A DNA stretch of 64,000 bases from Bog-473 sp963719485 (lineage in GTDB: Bacteria; Actinomycetota; Acidimicrobiia; Acidimicrobiales; RAAP-2). Positions 44,878 through 53,990 of this stretch are shown piece by piece. The first letter of the stretch is position 1, and the number at the start of each line of letters is the position of its first letter. Location: assembly GCA_963719485.1 (NCBI GenBank), contig OY970387.1, positions 682,001-746,000 on the forward strand, read 5' to 3'. The translations under genes and the position numbers were made by a program. The notes under the pieces are model-generated. The model ran no database searches. It worked only from the letters and a program-made list of their open reading frames with translations, and was not told the origin of the DNA.

Positions 44878-46092
44878 TCAGTTGGACGCCGTTTCGCGAG
44901 GCAGGCCGAGAACTCGCTCAGCGATGATGTTGCGTTGGATCTCGTTGCTCCCGGCGGAAATGGTCCACACCCAGGACCCAATGTGCTCAATCATCCAGTC
45001 CGTCGATTCTTCGAACCCGTCCCGTCCGACCTCCAAGTCGGACGGGACGCCACGCACTCGCATCGCCAGCTCAGTCAGCTTCTGCAGGGATTCACTGAAG
45101 AACAGCTTGATGATCGAACCCTCCGGGCCCATCTCGCCGTGGCGCAACGTTAATCCGACTACTTGCTCCGCCAGAGCACCAAGGACCTCGACCTCGGCGG
45201 CACGATCGGCGATCTCGTGCCGAACGCCGCGGTCATCGATCGCCATCCTCCCTCCGCCGATAGGCGTCCGCGCTGCTTCATCGCAGACCGCCTGCAGCAT
45301 TCGTTCGAGCCTTGCGTGATTGTCGATGATCATCGACCCCCGCTCAGTCGACAGCGTCGTATTGGCGATCGACCAACCTTCATTCTCAGGGCCGACACGG
45401 AGGTCGAGTGGGACGTGCACGTCGGTGAGGAAGATCTCACTGAAGTGAGAACCCCCGGTGGCCTGCCGGATTGGGCGTACGTCGATGCCGGGAAGATTCA
45501 TGTCAACCAGGAGCACACTGATCCCTTTGTGCTTCTTGGCGGCAGGATCGGTGCGGACAAGAAGCAGGCACCACTGGGCATGCTGTGCGCCACTCGACCA
45601 GATTTTTTGGCCGTTGACGATGTAGACATCACCATCGCGAACGGCTCGGGTCTGCAGCGATGCCAAGTCGGAGCCAGCGTTCGGTTCGGAGAACCCTTGG
45701 CACCACACCTCGCCTTCGAGGATTCGCTCGAGTGCCTCCTGCTGCCTCGGCGTACCGTGCTTGATCAACGTGGCCGCTACGTGGTGAAACGCGATGCCAC
45801 CTCCCACTGGCGGAAAGCCGGCCCGCTGCAGTTCGTGCTTGAGAATGAGCTGCTCCGCCGAGCTTAGGCCGCCGCCGCCAAACTCCTTCGGCCAGTGCGG
45901 TACGAGATAGCCGGCGGAGTGCAGCGATGCTCGGTATTTGGCCAAGAACTCCTGCTTCTCTTCGCCGTTCGCTGCTTCAAACCAGTCGTGCCAAGACCTT
46001 GGTGCATTCTCGTCGAGCCACGTCACCACCTCTCCGCGGAACGCGGCGAGAGCAGGGTCCTCGAGTTCGTCGAACGTTGGATCCTCTGTCAT
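44878..46092 (-). CDS. acyl-CoA dehydrogenase, partner subunit
   Basis: A 404-residue acyl-CoA dehydrogenase: WCQGFSEPNAGSDLASLQT, NGQKIWSSGAQHAQW and ISAGSNEIQRNIIAERVLGL. ATG 46092 (MTEDPTF) is preferred over one nine codons earlier, which would overlap the upstream stop. Four nt separate it from the partner gene 46097-47227. Confidence 0.9.
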   Translation of the reverse strand: MTEDPTFDELEDPALAAFRGEVVTWLDENAPRSWHDWFEAANGEEKQEFLAKYRASLHSAGYLVPHWPKEFGGGGLSSAEQLILKHELQRAGFPPVGGGIAFHHVAATLIKHGTPRQQEALERILEGEVWCQGFSEPNAGSDLASLQTRAVRDGDVYIVNGQKIWSSGAQHAQWCLLLVRTDPAAKKHKGISVLLVDMNLPGIDVRPIRQATGGSHFSEIFLTDVHVPLDLRVGPENEGWSIANTTLSTERGSMIIDNHARLERMLQAVCDEAARTPIGGGRMAIDDRGVRHEIADRAAEVEVLGALAEQVVGLTLRHGEMGPEGSIIKLFFSESLQKLTELAMRVRGVPSDLEVGRDGFEESTDWMIEHIGSWVWTISAGSNEIQRNIIAERVLGLPRETASN

Positions 46093-46096
46093 GCGC

Positions 46097-47227
46097 CTAA
46101 CCCCAAAACTCCGAAACACTGATCGACTCGACGAGTCGCTCGCCTTGTGTCCACGTGTCGCTCAAAAGCAGAAGATCGAGCTTCGCTCGCTTGAGCAGAA
46201 GGTGACTGTCGTGTTCCCACGTGAAGCCGATACCCCCGTGAATTTGCAGTGCTTCGCCGGTGATGAAAGCGGCAGACTTCCGGCCGTACAAGCCAGCGAC
46301 CGCGGCACGGCGTCGGGCCGACGCGTCGCCTCGGTCGATCGATTCGGCGGCGCTCTTGATGGCGGCGTCTGCGCCCGTGGCCAGCACATACATGTCCGCG
46401 AGTTTGTGCTTAATCGCCTGGAAGGATCCGATCGGTCGTCCAAATTGCTCGCGCTGCTTTGCGTAGTCGAGCGCCAAGTCGAAAGCTCGATGGGCCGCAC
46501 CCATCGCATCCGCCGCCAGCGCGACGGCGCCGATGTCAGCAATCCGGTCGAGAAGATCCGCGGCATCCTCGCCGACGGCGATCACTGCGTCACCGTCGAC
46601 GTGAACGTCTTCGAAGGCTAGGTCAGCCAGCGAACGCGTCCGATCGATGCTCGGACGGTGTTCGGCTTGTACCCCCGCTGCCGGCACGGCAAGGATTGCG
46701 GGGCCGTCACTACTTCTGGCTCCCACAATGAGTACGTCGGCGTCGGCACCATCGAGAACGAAGGGCGCGACGCCATTGAGTTGGCCCCCACCACTGTCGC
46801 CACGCCACGCGACCGGCAGGAGGTCCACATGAATTCTTCCGCTCGTCCCGGCTAGCGCAGCCGCTCCCACGACGTTTCCGGAGGCGATTCCGGGTAACCA
46901 CTGCCTGCGTAAAGCCGCGCTCGGTGCAGCAGCTAGGGCGGTGACGGCCAGGACCGCGCTCGACAGGAACGGCCCCGGGGTGGTGTGATGTCCGAGGCCC
47001 TCGAGCACGGTCACGGCGGCCCAGAGCCCGGCTCCGGCGCCCTCGAATTGGTCCGAGACCAGAAGGGCGGTCCATCCGAGTCCCGCCATCTCCTTCCAAA
47101 GTTCGCCATCGAATCCGCCGCCTTCAGTGAACTGACGGACCGACTTCGAATCCGACCGGCGATCAAGCAGTCCCTTTACGCTGCCGGAGAGCGCGGCTCG
47201 CTCCTCGTCTCTGTTCGGCGCGGTCAT
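46097..47227 (-). CDS. acyl-CoA dehydrogenase, partner subunit
   Basis: A 376-residue dehydrogenase-fold protein retaining REQFGRPIGSFQAIKHKLAD and QIHGGIGFTWEHDSHLLLKR, with a degenerate middle domain. It is the partner of the 44878-46092 gene. The pair is organised like 40164-42439 but in the opposite order. Confidence 0.88.
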   Translation of the reverse strand: MTAPNRDEERAALSGSVKGLLDRRSDSKSVRQFTEGGGFDGELWKEMAGLGWTALLVSDQFEGAGAGLWAAVTVLEGLGHHTTPGPFLSSAVLAVTALAAAPSAALRRQWLPGIASGNVVGAAALAGTSGRIHVDLLPVAWRGDSGGGQLNGVAPFVLDGADADVLIVGARSSDGPAILAVPAAGVQAEHRPSIDRTRSLADLAFEDVHVDGDAVIAVGEDAADLLDRIADIGAVALAADAMGAAHRAFDLALDYAKQREQFGRPIGSFQAIKHKLADMYVLATGADAAIKSAAESIDRGDASARRRAAVAGLYGRKSAAFITGEALQIHGGIGFTWEHDSHLLLKRAKLDLLLLSDTWTQGERLVESISVSEFWG

Positions 47228-47353
47228 CGTCTACCAGCGACCCACAGTCGCGGCGATTCTCGATTCATGAATTGTCCTTGAGTTCGCAGGTGCGCCCTAT
47301 AGAGATTGAGCATCAAATCGACTCCCGAAATCCAATCTTCACGATCACAATGC

Positions 47354-48706
47354 CTAAGTGGACTGCGTCTCGTTGATCTCCCTTGCCTTTTCCGCGAGCT
47401 CGGGGTCTGGTGGTGGAAGCCGTATCGCACCCTTGGCACGTGACGATACGAGGATTGTCGCCTCGGCGTGGGTGTTCTCATCGCCACGCTGGTTCTTACC
47501 ACTGATCTCGATGTCGATTGCCGGCCCGAGCTCGGGTGTATCGTTCTTGGCCACCACTCGACCCGAATACCAGGTCGTGTCACCGAAGTAGTTGAATTTC
47601 CGCAATTCGGTTCGCACGTGATAGAGCCATGCGTCGTCGCCCATGACGTTCGTGCAGTAGTTAAGCGTCCACGCCATCCGCATCGGCGCGATGTCGTAGA
47701 TCAACTCGACGCCGACCTCGCGAGCCATCGCCTCGTCCCAATGAACGCGCTGGATAACGTCCCACGAGTTGAATACTGTTCGGTTGTAGAAGCCGCGCAT
47801 CTTCTTTCGGTTCTCGAACCCGAGGCGGAGAGGCGGATTGCCGTAGCCGAACCAGCCGTCGCCCATATGTTGGTTAATCATGTCAGTCAGATGTAGAGGG
47901 CCCTTGACCATCATGGGCAGTACGTCCCCGACGTTGACATCCTCGTAGTAGAGAGTGTCGGCACCCCGGCGCTCCTCGGCGTCGTAGGCCGCCTCGATCT
48001 CAGCCAGCTGGTCGTCGGTGTACCAAGGCCGCTCGACACTGGCCTTCTTCTTGTCCGCCGAATCGACCTTTTTGCGCGCCGCGTGAACAAACCACCCCTG
48101 TGAGACTGACGTGACCTCCCCTTCTTGGTTCCACGAGAAGTTCCGGTTACCGACGATTGCTGACTGGCCGGCGAACTCCGACTCTTTCAAATCGACCGAC
48201 CACACTCCTCCGGCCGAACCGGCGTTGTAGTCGCCGAGGCGTAGCGGTCGGTGGAAGTAGTGGTCGGTCCCGGACGCGTAGAGCTGAACACCTCGCAGCG
48301 CTTTGCGCGTTTCGGCATCGAATTCCTCAGGCATACGCCTGCCCAACCGCCGGAGCCATGCGTCCGACTCCTCGCCGGGTTGCACCGCGCGATCGTCGCC
48401 GAAGGGGCGGGGAGGTGCTTGGCGATGGGCGTTGGGTCCGCCTGCAGCGTTGAATCCAGGGGGTGCGATGAGCCCATCCCATCGCGTTGTCGCCGCATAG
48501 TCAGGATCGGTGTACAGCGGATTGTCGTCCCCGTATCCGTTCACATGGTGTCGAAGCGCGTCGACTGACGTCACGGTCCACCAGGGCAGCTGTCGCGTAC
48601 CGGACCGAACCGTTGGGTTCGGGTATCCACAGCGGTTCCGCATGAGATCGATATCCCGTTCGGTGATCTCGGGCCGCATCATTGAGTCGGCTGGCGTTGC
48701 GCTCAT
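47354..48706 (-). CDS. MaoC-like (hot-dog) acyl-CoA dehydratase
   Basis: A 450-residue double hot-dog protein. The N-terminal part resembles the MaoC/FAS1-like dehydratase domain (VNGYGDDNPLYTDPDYA, SGTDHYFHRPLRLGDY), and the second half carries MVKGPLHLTDMINQHMGDG and RVHWDEAMAREVG. It probably hydrates an enoyl-CoA with R stereochemistry. It precedes the dehydrogenase pair by 126 nt, with a promoter element at 48723-48752. Confidence 0.82.
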   Translation of the reverse strand: MSATPADSMMRPEITERDIDLMRNRCGYPNPTVRSGTRQLPWWTVTSVDALRHHVNGYGDDNPLYTDPDYAATTRWDGLIAPPGFNAAGGPNAHRQAPPRPFGDDRAVQPGEESDAWLRRLGRRMPEEFDAETRKALRGVQLYASGTDHYFHRPLRLGDYNAGSAGGVWSVDLKESEFAGQSAIVGNRNFSWNQEGEVTSVSQGWFVHAARKKVDSADKKKASVERPWYTDDQLAEIEAAYDAEERRGADTLYYEDVNVGDVLPMMVKGPLHLTDMINQHMGDGWFGYGNPPLRLGFENRKKMRGFYNRTVFNSWDVIQRVHWDEAMAREVGVELIYDIAPMRMAWTLNYCTNVMGDDAWLYHVRTELRKFNYFGDTTWYSGRVVAKNDTPELGPAIDIEISGKNQRGDENTHAEATILVSSRAKGAIRLPPPDPELAEKAREINETQST

Positions 48707-48722
48707 CGGCGCCCCTTCGCTA

Positions 48723-48752
48723 GGTATCTATACATCAGACAATCTACATGAA
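48723..48752 (-). promoter_or_regulatory. promoter/operator-like AT-rich element
   Basis: On the minus strand, TTCATGTAGATTGTCTGATG is followed by TATAGATAC, 17 nt before the MaoC-like start. It is a weaker relative of the TCTAGA element. Confidence 0.35.
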
Positions 48753-48865
48753 TAGGAAGATTCTTGCCATTGTCCGCTGTCCTTTTCGTTCACCGAAGGC
48801 GCGGCATGACGGCCGTCACTCATCGTCGCCCTGACGTCGCTCCATCGCTCAAGTGGAGGATTGGG

Positions 48866-49648
48866 TCACCCAATACCGGGGCGGTCACCATTCAAGATCG
48901 ATGCGAGCGGTGATGCTTCTTGCGTATCATCGTCGATTTGGTCCGTGACCTCGCCGAGGTAGCTCTCTTCAAGGAGTTGGCGATCGTGCAACAACTTTGT
49001 GGCACTGCCCTGAGCCGCGATCACGCCATGATGGAGAACATATCCCCGGTCGGCAGTATTCAATGCGAGATCCACGTGCTGCTCAACAAGAAGGACGCCG
49101 ATCCCCTCTTCGTCGGCCAGCTTTCGCAACAACGCCATCAGACTCTCCGCAATGATCGGGGCCAAGCCCGCACTCATTTCGTCGATCAGGAGTATCTTCG
49201 GCTGGCACGCCAGCGCTCTAGCCAGCGTAAGCATCTGCTGCTCTCCGCCTGATAGGAGGCTGGCCTTCCGTGACTGAATTCCCTGCAAGATTGGAAACCA
49301 CTCAAAGAGTTCAGCTATAGGGCGGGTACCCCGCGCCATACGCAAATTCTCGCTCACCGTAAGATTGCCGAAGAGGCTGCGATCATCCGGAATGTAGGCA
49401 ACTCCGCTCCAGCGCAACTGATGAACTTTGCAGTTCTTCAGTTGTTGATCCTCGATCGAAACTGACCCGCTATGGAGTTTGGCGATTCCGGTTATTGCGC
49501 GAAGCGTGGTGGTCTTGCCCGCTCCGTTAGCTCCAAGGAGCGTCACAATTTCCCCCGGGGCGACCTGAAGCGAGATATCTCGCACAACTGGCACTTTCCC
49601 GTAGCCAGCGGTGAGTCCCTCCACCTTCACTAGTGTCGTGGGGCTCAT
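48866..49648 (-). CDS. branched-chain amino acid-type ABC transporter ATPase (LivF)
   Basis: A 260-residue LivF-type ATPase: Walker A LLGANGAGKTT, signature LLSGGEQQML, Walker B ILLIDEMSAG, and H-loop VEQHVDLALN. Last gene of the importer operon. The stop overlaps nothing; the start overlaps the LivG stop (ATGA). Confidence 0.93.
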   Translation of the reverse strand: MSPTTLVKVEGLTAGYGKVPVVRDISLQVAPGEIVTLLGANGAGKTTTLRAITGIAKLHSGSVSIEDQQLKNCKVHQLRWSGVAYIPDDRSLFGNLTVSENLRMARGTRPIAELFEWFPILQGIQSRKASLLSGGEQQMLTLARALACQPKILLIDEMSAGLAPIIAESLMALLRKLADEEGIGVLLVEQHVDLALNTADRGYVLHHGVIAAQGSATKLLHDRQLLEESYLGEVTDQIDDDTQEASPLASILNGDRPGIG

Positions 49649-50394
49649 GCAGCGCTCGTTCCGCCGAGATACGCGTTTATGACGTTTGCATCACGTCGCA
49701 CCACATCGGGAGCACCCTCTGCGATGATCTCGCCAAAATTGAGGACATAGATATAGTCGCAAACCGAAAGGACGAGTCCCATGTCGTGATCGACAAGCAA
49801 CAGGGGCAGACCGTCATCCACCAATGCCCGAAGTCGCCTACCAAGGGCAGCGCTTTCTTCACTATCGAGTCCCGCTGCCGGTTCGTCGAGTAGTAACAGC
49901 TTTGGATTGAATGCTAACGCTCGACCAACCGCAACTCTTTTTCTGACGCCGTTTGGAAGTTCAGAAGGCAAACTCTCAGCGTACTGAGAAATTTCAGCGA
50001 CCTCGAGCGCCCGTGCCAGTTCTCGGCTTGATCCTCGATTGCGAGGACGAACGGCGTCAGTGAGCGGAGACCACCAACGGGTCCGATCCGCGGCAACGAG
50101 CAAATTCTCTTGTACTGAAATGTCATCGAAGAGCTCTATGCCCTGGAAGGTCCGACCCAAGCCCAACGAAGCGCGCCGGTGTGGCTTAAACGCAGAGATG
50201 TCCTGGCCGTCAAAGACCACGCGCCCCTGACAGGAAGTCGCACCAGTCAGTGCGTCAATCAGCGTTGTCTTCCCGGCACCATTTGGGCCGATGAGTCCAA
50301 CTAGCTGTCCGACGTCGACCGAAAAAGTCGTGGGCAACAGCGCGCGGACTCCCCCGAAGGTCACACTTACGTCGTGACATTCGAGAAGTGCCAC
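49645..50394 (-). CDS. branched-chain amino acid-type ABC transporter ATPase (LivG)
   Basis: A 249-residue LivG-type ATPase: Walker A LIGPNGAGKTTL, Walker B LLLLDEPAAGLD and H-loop VDHDMGLVLSVCDYI. The signature is LPNGVRKRVAV where LSxGxxxR is usual. It shares a base with the permease stop. Confidence 0.92.
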   Translation of the reverse strand: MALLECHDVSVTFGGVRALLPTTFSVDVGQLVGLIGPNGAGKTTLIDALTGATSCQGRVVFDGQDISAFKPHRRASLGLGRTFQGIELFDDISVQENLLVAADRTRWWSPLTDAVRPRNRGSSRELARALEVAEISQYAESLPSELPNGVRKRVAVGRALAFNPKLLLLDEPAAGLDSEESAALGRRLRALVDDGLPLLLVDHDMGLVLSVCDYIYVLNFGEIIAEGAPDVVRRDANVINAYLGGTSAA

Positions 50395-52448
50395 TAGTTA
50401 CTCCGCTCCAACACATCTGAGTTCGGCGCTCCAATGAGCCCCGAGTTCGCGTTCGTTGACATCCGCGTTGTATTCGTGAGGCCGAGTTTCCTTCTCTGAG
50501 CGAAGAAAGGTGATATTCGCGTACGAAACAGTTCAATGTTGAAGCCGGCGACCCCATCAGGTTGACGGACCGCGACGACAATCAACCCTAAGCCGCCCAC
50601 GAACGCCTGCCACTGCGTGAAGCTTGCGATATTGGATGACAACAAGAAGTACAAAACCCCACTCCCGGAAGCCAGTCCAGCAAGGATGGCGCCACTCACG
50701 GTAGAGATCCCCCCGATGAACACCGCCGCCAAGAGCGTCAGAGATGCAATAGGTCCGAAGCTATCGCTCGATAGGTTTCCGCCCAACTGTTCGTAAGCAA
50801 AGAGGCACCCACCGATACCAGCAATGAATGCGGAAATGGTGAAGGAAAGGAGTTTTACGTGAGAGACGTTTATGCCAGACGCAGCCGCCGCCTTCTCATT
50901 TGCTCTCACTGCAAGCATTCGACGACCTGTTGCGCTACGCCGGAGGTTGGCGACCCCAAGACAAGCGACAATGACGATGATCAAGCACATGAGGGCAAAG
51001 GCAACCGATGCCTGGCCGCCGCCGGCTGAGATGCTGAGATTCAAGCCAAATAGCCGTGGCTGAACGATTGGAGCACCGCTGTAGCCACCGGTGAAGCTTG
51101 GATTCTGAAACAGGAGGCTATCTATCGCCTGGGCTGCCGCCAACGTCACAATAGCCAAGTTGATGCCACGCACACGGAGTGCTGGCAATCCGATCACCAC
51201 ACCAAATGCTGCTGCGCACATACAGGCGAGCAGGGGAGAGAGTGGAAAGGGAATGCCAAGATTGGTCCCTAGCTTGGACAGAATAAATCCGGCCAATCCT
51301 GCGAATGTGAACTGGCACAGTGAGATCTGACCTGCGTACCCAGTCACCACGACCAATGACAATGCAAGGACGATTCCGATAAGGCTGTCGATGACAGCAA
51401 ACCGGGCCCCTCCTGACGTAGCGAATATAAGTATGACGGCCACCACGGTGAGGGCTATCGTTCGACGGAGTACGTGACGCGGTACATAGGCAATGGGTTG
51501 ACGAAGGCTTGGTGGTGTCCCCCTGGTAGGAAGATGCTGACCAGCGAGAACCATGATCACAAGGATGCAAACAAAGGCCACGCCGTCTTGAATGCCAGAC
51601 TGAGGCAGCCAAGAGTAGTTTGCGCCCGCTCGCTGAAGCACCGATCCAAGTATTCCGAGACCTAGTCCTCCGACCACACATATGGCGAATGAACGGAACT
51701 GGGCAACCAGCGCGACTCCAAGTGCCGGAATGATGAGTAGCGCATAGGTCACTTGGTCGGTGGCGGCGATGGGTGCGATGAGCACCCCTGTGACACCAGC
51801 GAGGAGTCCAGCCACGATCCACGTGAAAAGCGCAAGGCGGTCGGGAGACCAGCCGAGGATAGCGGCACCCATCTCCGACTCGGCAGACGCACGAATCGCG
51901 AGTCCGACTGAAGTGAACCTGAAGAGGGCCCAGAAGGCCACTCCGAACAGGATGGCGATTACCGGAAGCAGAAGCTCAAATTCTTGAAGCCTGGCTCCGA
52001 AGACCGTTATTACGGTACTGGGCAATACTCCAATCGGAGCCCCCTCCAGTGATCCATATCGGATTGTGGCCACTGCCTCCAACGTGAGCATCAGGCCAAC
52101 AGCGGCTGCAACTCTTGAAAGAGCCGGCGCTCCTCGGATCCAACGAAATATCAGGAAATGTGCCAGAGCCGCGATACCAACGACTACGGCAATCGCCAAT
52201 AGCGCCGCCAACCAGGCGCCGCCTTGGCCTCCGCTGAGATTCACCGTCGGCAGTCCGGGTATCGGAAAATTGATGCTGCCTGCAGATCGGATACTCGTGT
52301 AGACCAAGGTGGAAATCATCATCATTGCGGCGAACGCGAAGTTCAAGATATTTGAACCGCGCTGCTGCACCACGATTCCCATCGCAACAATCGCGTAAAT
52401 CGCTCCACTGCCGAGTCCGAGAACGGCGAACGCTGCGTAACTTGGCAT
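50394..52448 (-). CDS. fused LivH-LivM permease
   Basis: A 684-residue membrane protein that joins the two permease subunits normally made separately. Residues about 1-300 are LivH-like (AVLGLGSGAIYAIVAMGIVV, then a run of membrane helices and GLGLGILGSVL). Residues about 335-625 are LivM-like (SLVVVTGYAGQISLCQFTFA, MLAVRANEKAAAASGINVSH). The C-terminal 50 residues are soluble. With LivG, LivF and the binding protein it makes a complete importer for an amino acid or small carboxylate. Confidence 0.93.
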   Translation of the reverse strand: MPSYAAFAVLGLGSGAIYAIVAMGIVVQQRGSNILNFAFAAMMMISTLVYTSIRSAGSINFPIPGLPTVNLSGGQGGAWLAALLAIAVVVGIAALAHFLIFRWIRGAPALSRVAAAVGLMLTLEAVATIRYGSLEGAPIGVLPSTVITVFGARLQEFELLLPVIAILFGVAFWALFRFTSVGLAIRASAESEMGAAILGWSPDRLALFTWIVAGLLAGVTGVLIAPIAATDQVTYALLIIPALGVALVAQFRSFAICVVGGLGLGILGSVLQRAGANYSWLPQSGIQDGVAFVCILVIMVLAGQHLPTRGTPPSLRQPIAYVPRHVLRRTIALTVVAVILIFATSGGARFAVIDSLIGIVLALSLVVVTGYAGQISLCQFTFAGLAGFILSKLGTNLGIPFPLSPLLACMCAAAFGVVIGLPALRVRGINLAIVTLAAAQAIDSLLFQNPSFTGGYSGAPIVQPRLFGLNLSISAGGGQASVAFALMCLIIVIVACLGVANLRRSATGRRMLAVRANEKAAAASGINVSHVKLLSFTISAFIAGIGGCLFAYEQLGGNLSSDSFGPIASLTLLAAVFIGGISTVSGAILAGLASGSGVLYFLLSSNIASFTQWQAFVGGLGLIVVAVRQPDGVAGFNIELFRTRISPFFAQRRKLGLTNTTRMSTNANSGLIGAPNSDVLERSN

Positions 52449-52536
52449 CTCCCTAGGCTTCCGCTTGGCGCAGACCGACGAATGCCAGTAGCTGGTTCCT
52501 GCTATCTGGGTCCGTTGTCAATGGCACGCCGACGAC

Positions 52537-53769
52537 TCAGCTCGCCGGCGGGTTGAGCCAACCGCTCGCCGAGCTCAGGGTCCCCCGGCTGGTCACCTTC
52601 ACGTATTTGAACTGTACGTTGCAGGACGTGGCCGCCAGCGGGTCCAGGACCTTCGAGCAAGTCAATCCGGCTGGGGGTCCCATGGGTACAGCTAGATTCG
52701 TGGTTGTCGAGATCGTCTTTTGCACCTCTGGTCCGGTGGCCGACGCACCGCCCGCGTTGTTGATGAAGGCGATACCTCCAAGCACCTGCTCATAGGTTCC
52801 GACATCGTAGGTGCCCGAATCCCAGTGGTACTTGTGGGCCAGGCTCAGATAGCGTCGCACTTCGGAGTTGGTCGCGGCTGTGGACAGCGATGGGACGACA
52901 GTTCCCACAGAGCCATACACGCCGGTGGACGCAGCTTTGCCCATTGCCTGCAAATCTGACGGTGCAATGCAACCGATTACGTGACCCTGGTAACCAAGAG
53001 TCTTTGCCTGCTTGATCGCCAAGTCTGCGAGTTGGCAACTCGTGAGCACCTGAAGCGCATCGGTGTTCGCAATCGAATTCACTGCCGAGGTGAAGTCCGG
53101 GTTGGATTCGTTGATGCTCACGATCTGAGTGGTGACCCCATCCGCGTGAAGCGGCGTTTGGATGAACTTAGTTGCTGCTTGCTGCGCGGCGGCAGACGAA
53201 CCAACTATCAATCCGACTGTCTTCACCTTGAGGTTATTGACCATGAATACATTGTTTGTGGAGAACCCCGCCAGAGCTCCTCCCCCAGCGAACCAATGAT
53301 TGCCATCTGGCGTCAGATCTGCTGCGTCGAGCGGAGAGTTTCCACCGCCGAAGAAGGGAATCCCAGCGGTTTTCAAAATAGGATACATCGCCGCCGAGTC
53401 GATGATCGAGTTCCCGAGCACGAGAACCGCTTTATCCTGAACCATCCTGTTGGCGCAGACGGCTCCGCCCGAAGTGGCTGTCGTCACACACGTCACAAGA
53501 TCGATCGGATGGCCGCCGATGCCGCCCCGGGAATTGAGATACGACACAAGCTGCGTTGCCAGGATGCGCTGAGGCGCAAATGAGATGCCTAAGCTCCCTT
53601 CAATGTCTATGTAACCGATGGTCACGGGTGCACCCTTCAGGCTGCTCTTTTGCAGCGAATTTTGAAAGGACGTTGAAGCCCCACTGCTGCTGGAAACCCC
53701 GAGTAGGAGAACAAGACCTACCGCCAGGGTGATGACTGCTTGGCTCCTGACACGCGCGGCTCGGATCAC
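52537..53769 (-). CDS. ABC transporter substrate-binding protein (LivK-type)
   Basis: A 410-residue secreted binding protein: signal peptide about 1-31 (AVITLAVGLVLLLGVSSSSG), then VTIGYIDIEGSLGISFAPQR and the two-lobed type 1 fold (GGIGGHPIDLVTC). It has no lipobox Cys at the cleavage region, so it is likely exported as a soluble or otherwise attached protein. Cluster context suggests its ligand is the growth substrate or an acid derived from it. Confidence 0.9.
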   Translation of the reverse strand: MIRAARVRSQAVITLAVGLVLLLGVSSSSGASTSFQNSLQKSSLKGAPVTIGYIDIEGSLGISFAPQRILATQLVSYLNSRGGIGGHPIDLVTCVTTATSGGAVCANRMVQDKAVLVLGNSIIDSAAMYPILKTAGIPFFGGGNSPLDAADLTPDGNHWFAGGGALAGFSTNNVFMVNNLKVKTVGLIVGSSAAAQQAATKFIQTPLHADGVTTQIVSINESNPDFTSAVNSIANTDALQVLTSCQLADLAIKQAKTLGYQGHVIGCIAPSDLQAMGKAASTGVYGSVGTVVPSLSTAATNSEVRRYLSLAHKYHWDSGTYDVGTYEQVLGGIAFINNAGGASATGPEVQKTISTTTNLAVPMGPPAGLTCSKVLDPLAATSCNVQFKYVKVTSRGTLSSASGWLNPPAS

Positions 53770-53825
53770 TCAATGCCCCCCGAATTGTTGAGGCGACGCG
53801 GTACGCCGCCTGGCTATTTCTCTAG

Positions 53826-53855
53826 ATAGTAATATGATCTGGATCTCACTGTCAA
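53826..53855 (-). promoter_or_regulatory. promoter of the ABC importer operon
   Basis: On the minus strand, TTGACA (53850-53855), an 18-nt spacer containing GATCCAGATCATAT, and TACTAT (53826-53831), followed by CTAGA. It is about 60 nt before the binding-protein start and shares CTCCTTGACA with the selenoprotein-operon promoter. Confidence 0.62.
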
Positions 53856-53990
53856 GGAGTCGAGGTCCTGCTTGCAGAAGCCCGCAATGTTGTTACGTCT
53901 CGGTACGGCAAGCCGCGATGCAGTCGGCAACCGTTGCGGTCGTATAGAACATCCAGTGGACGCAGTATCGCGCCACGTTCGGCGCAATCT

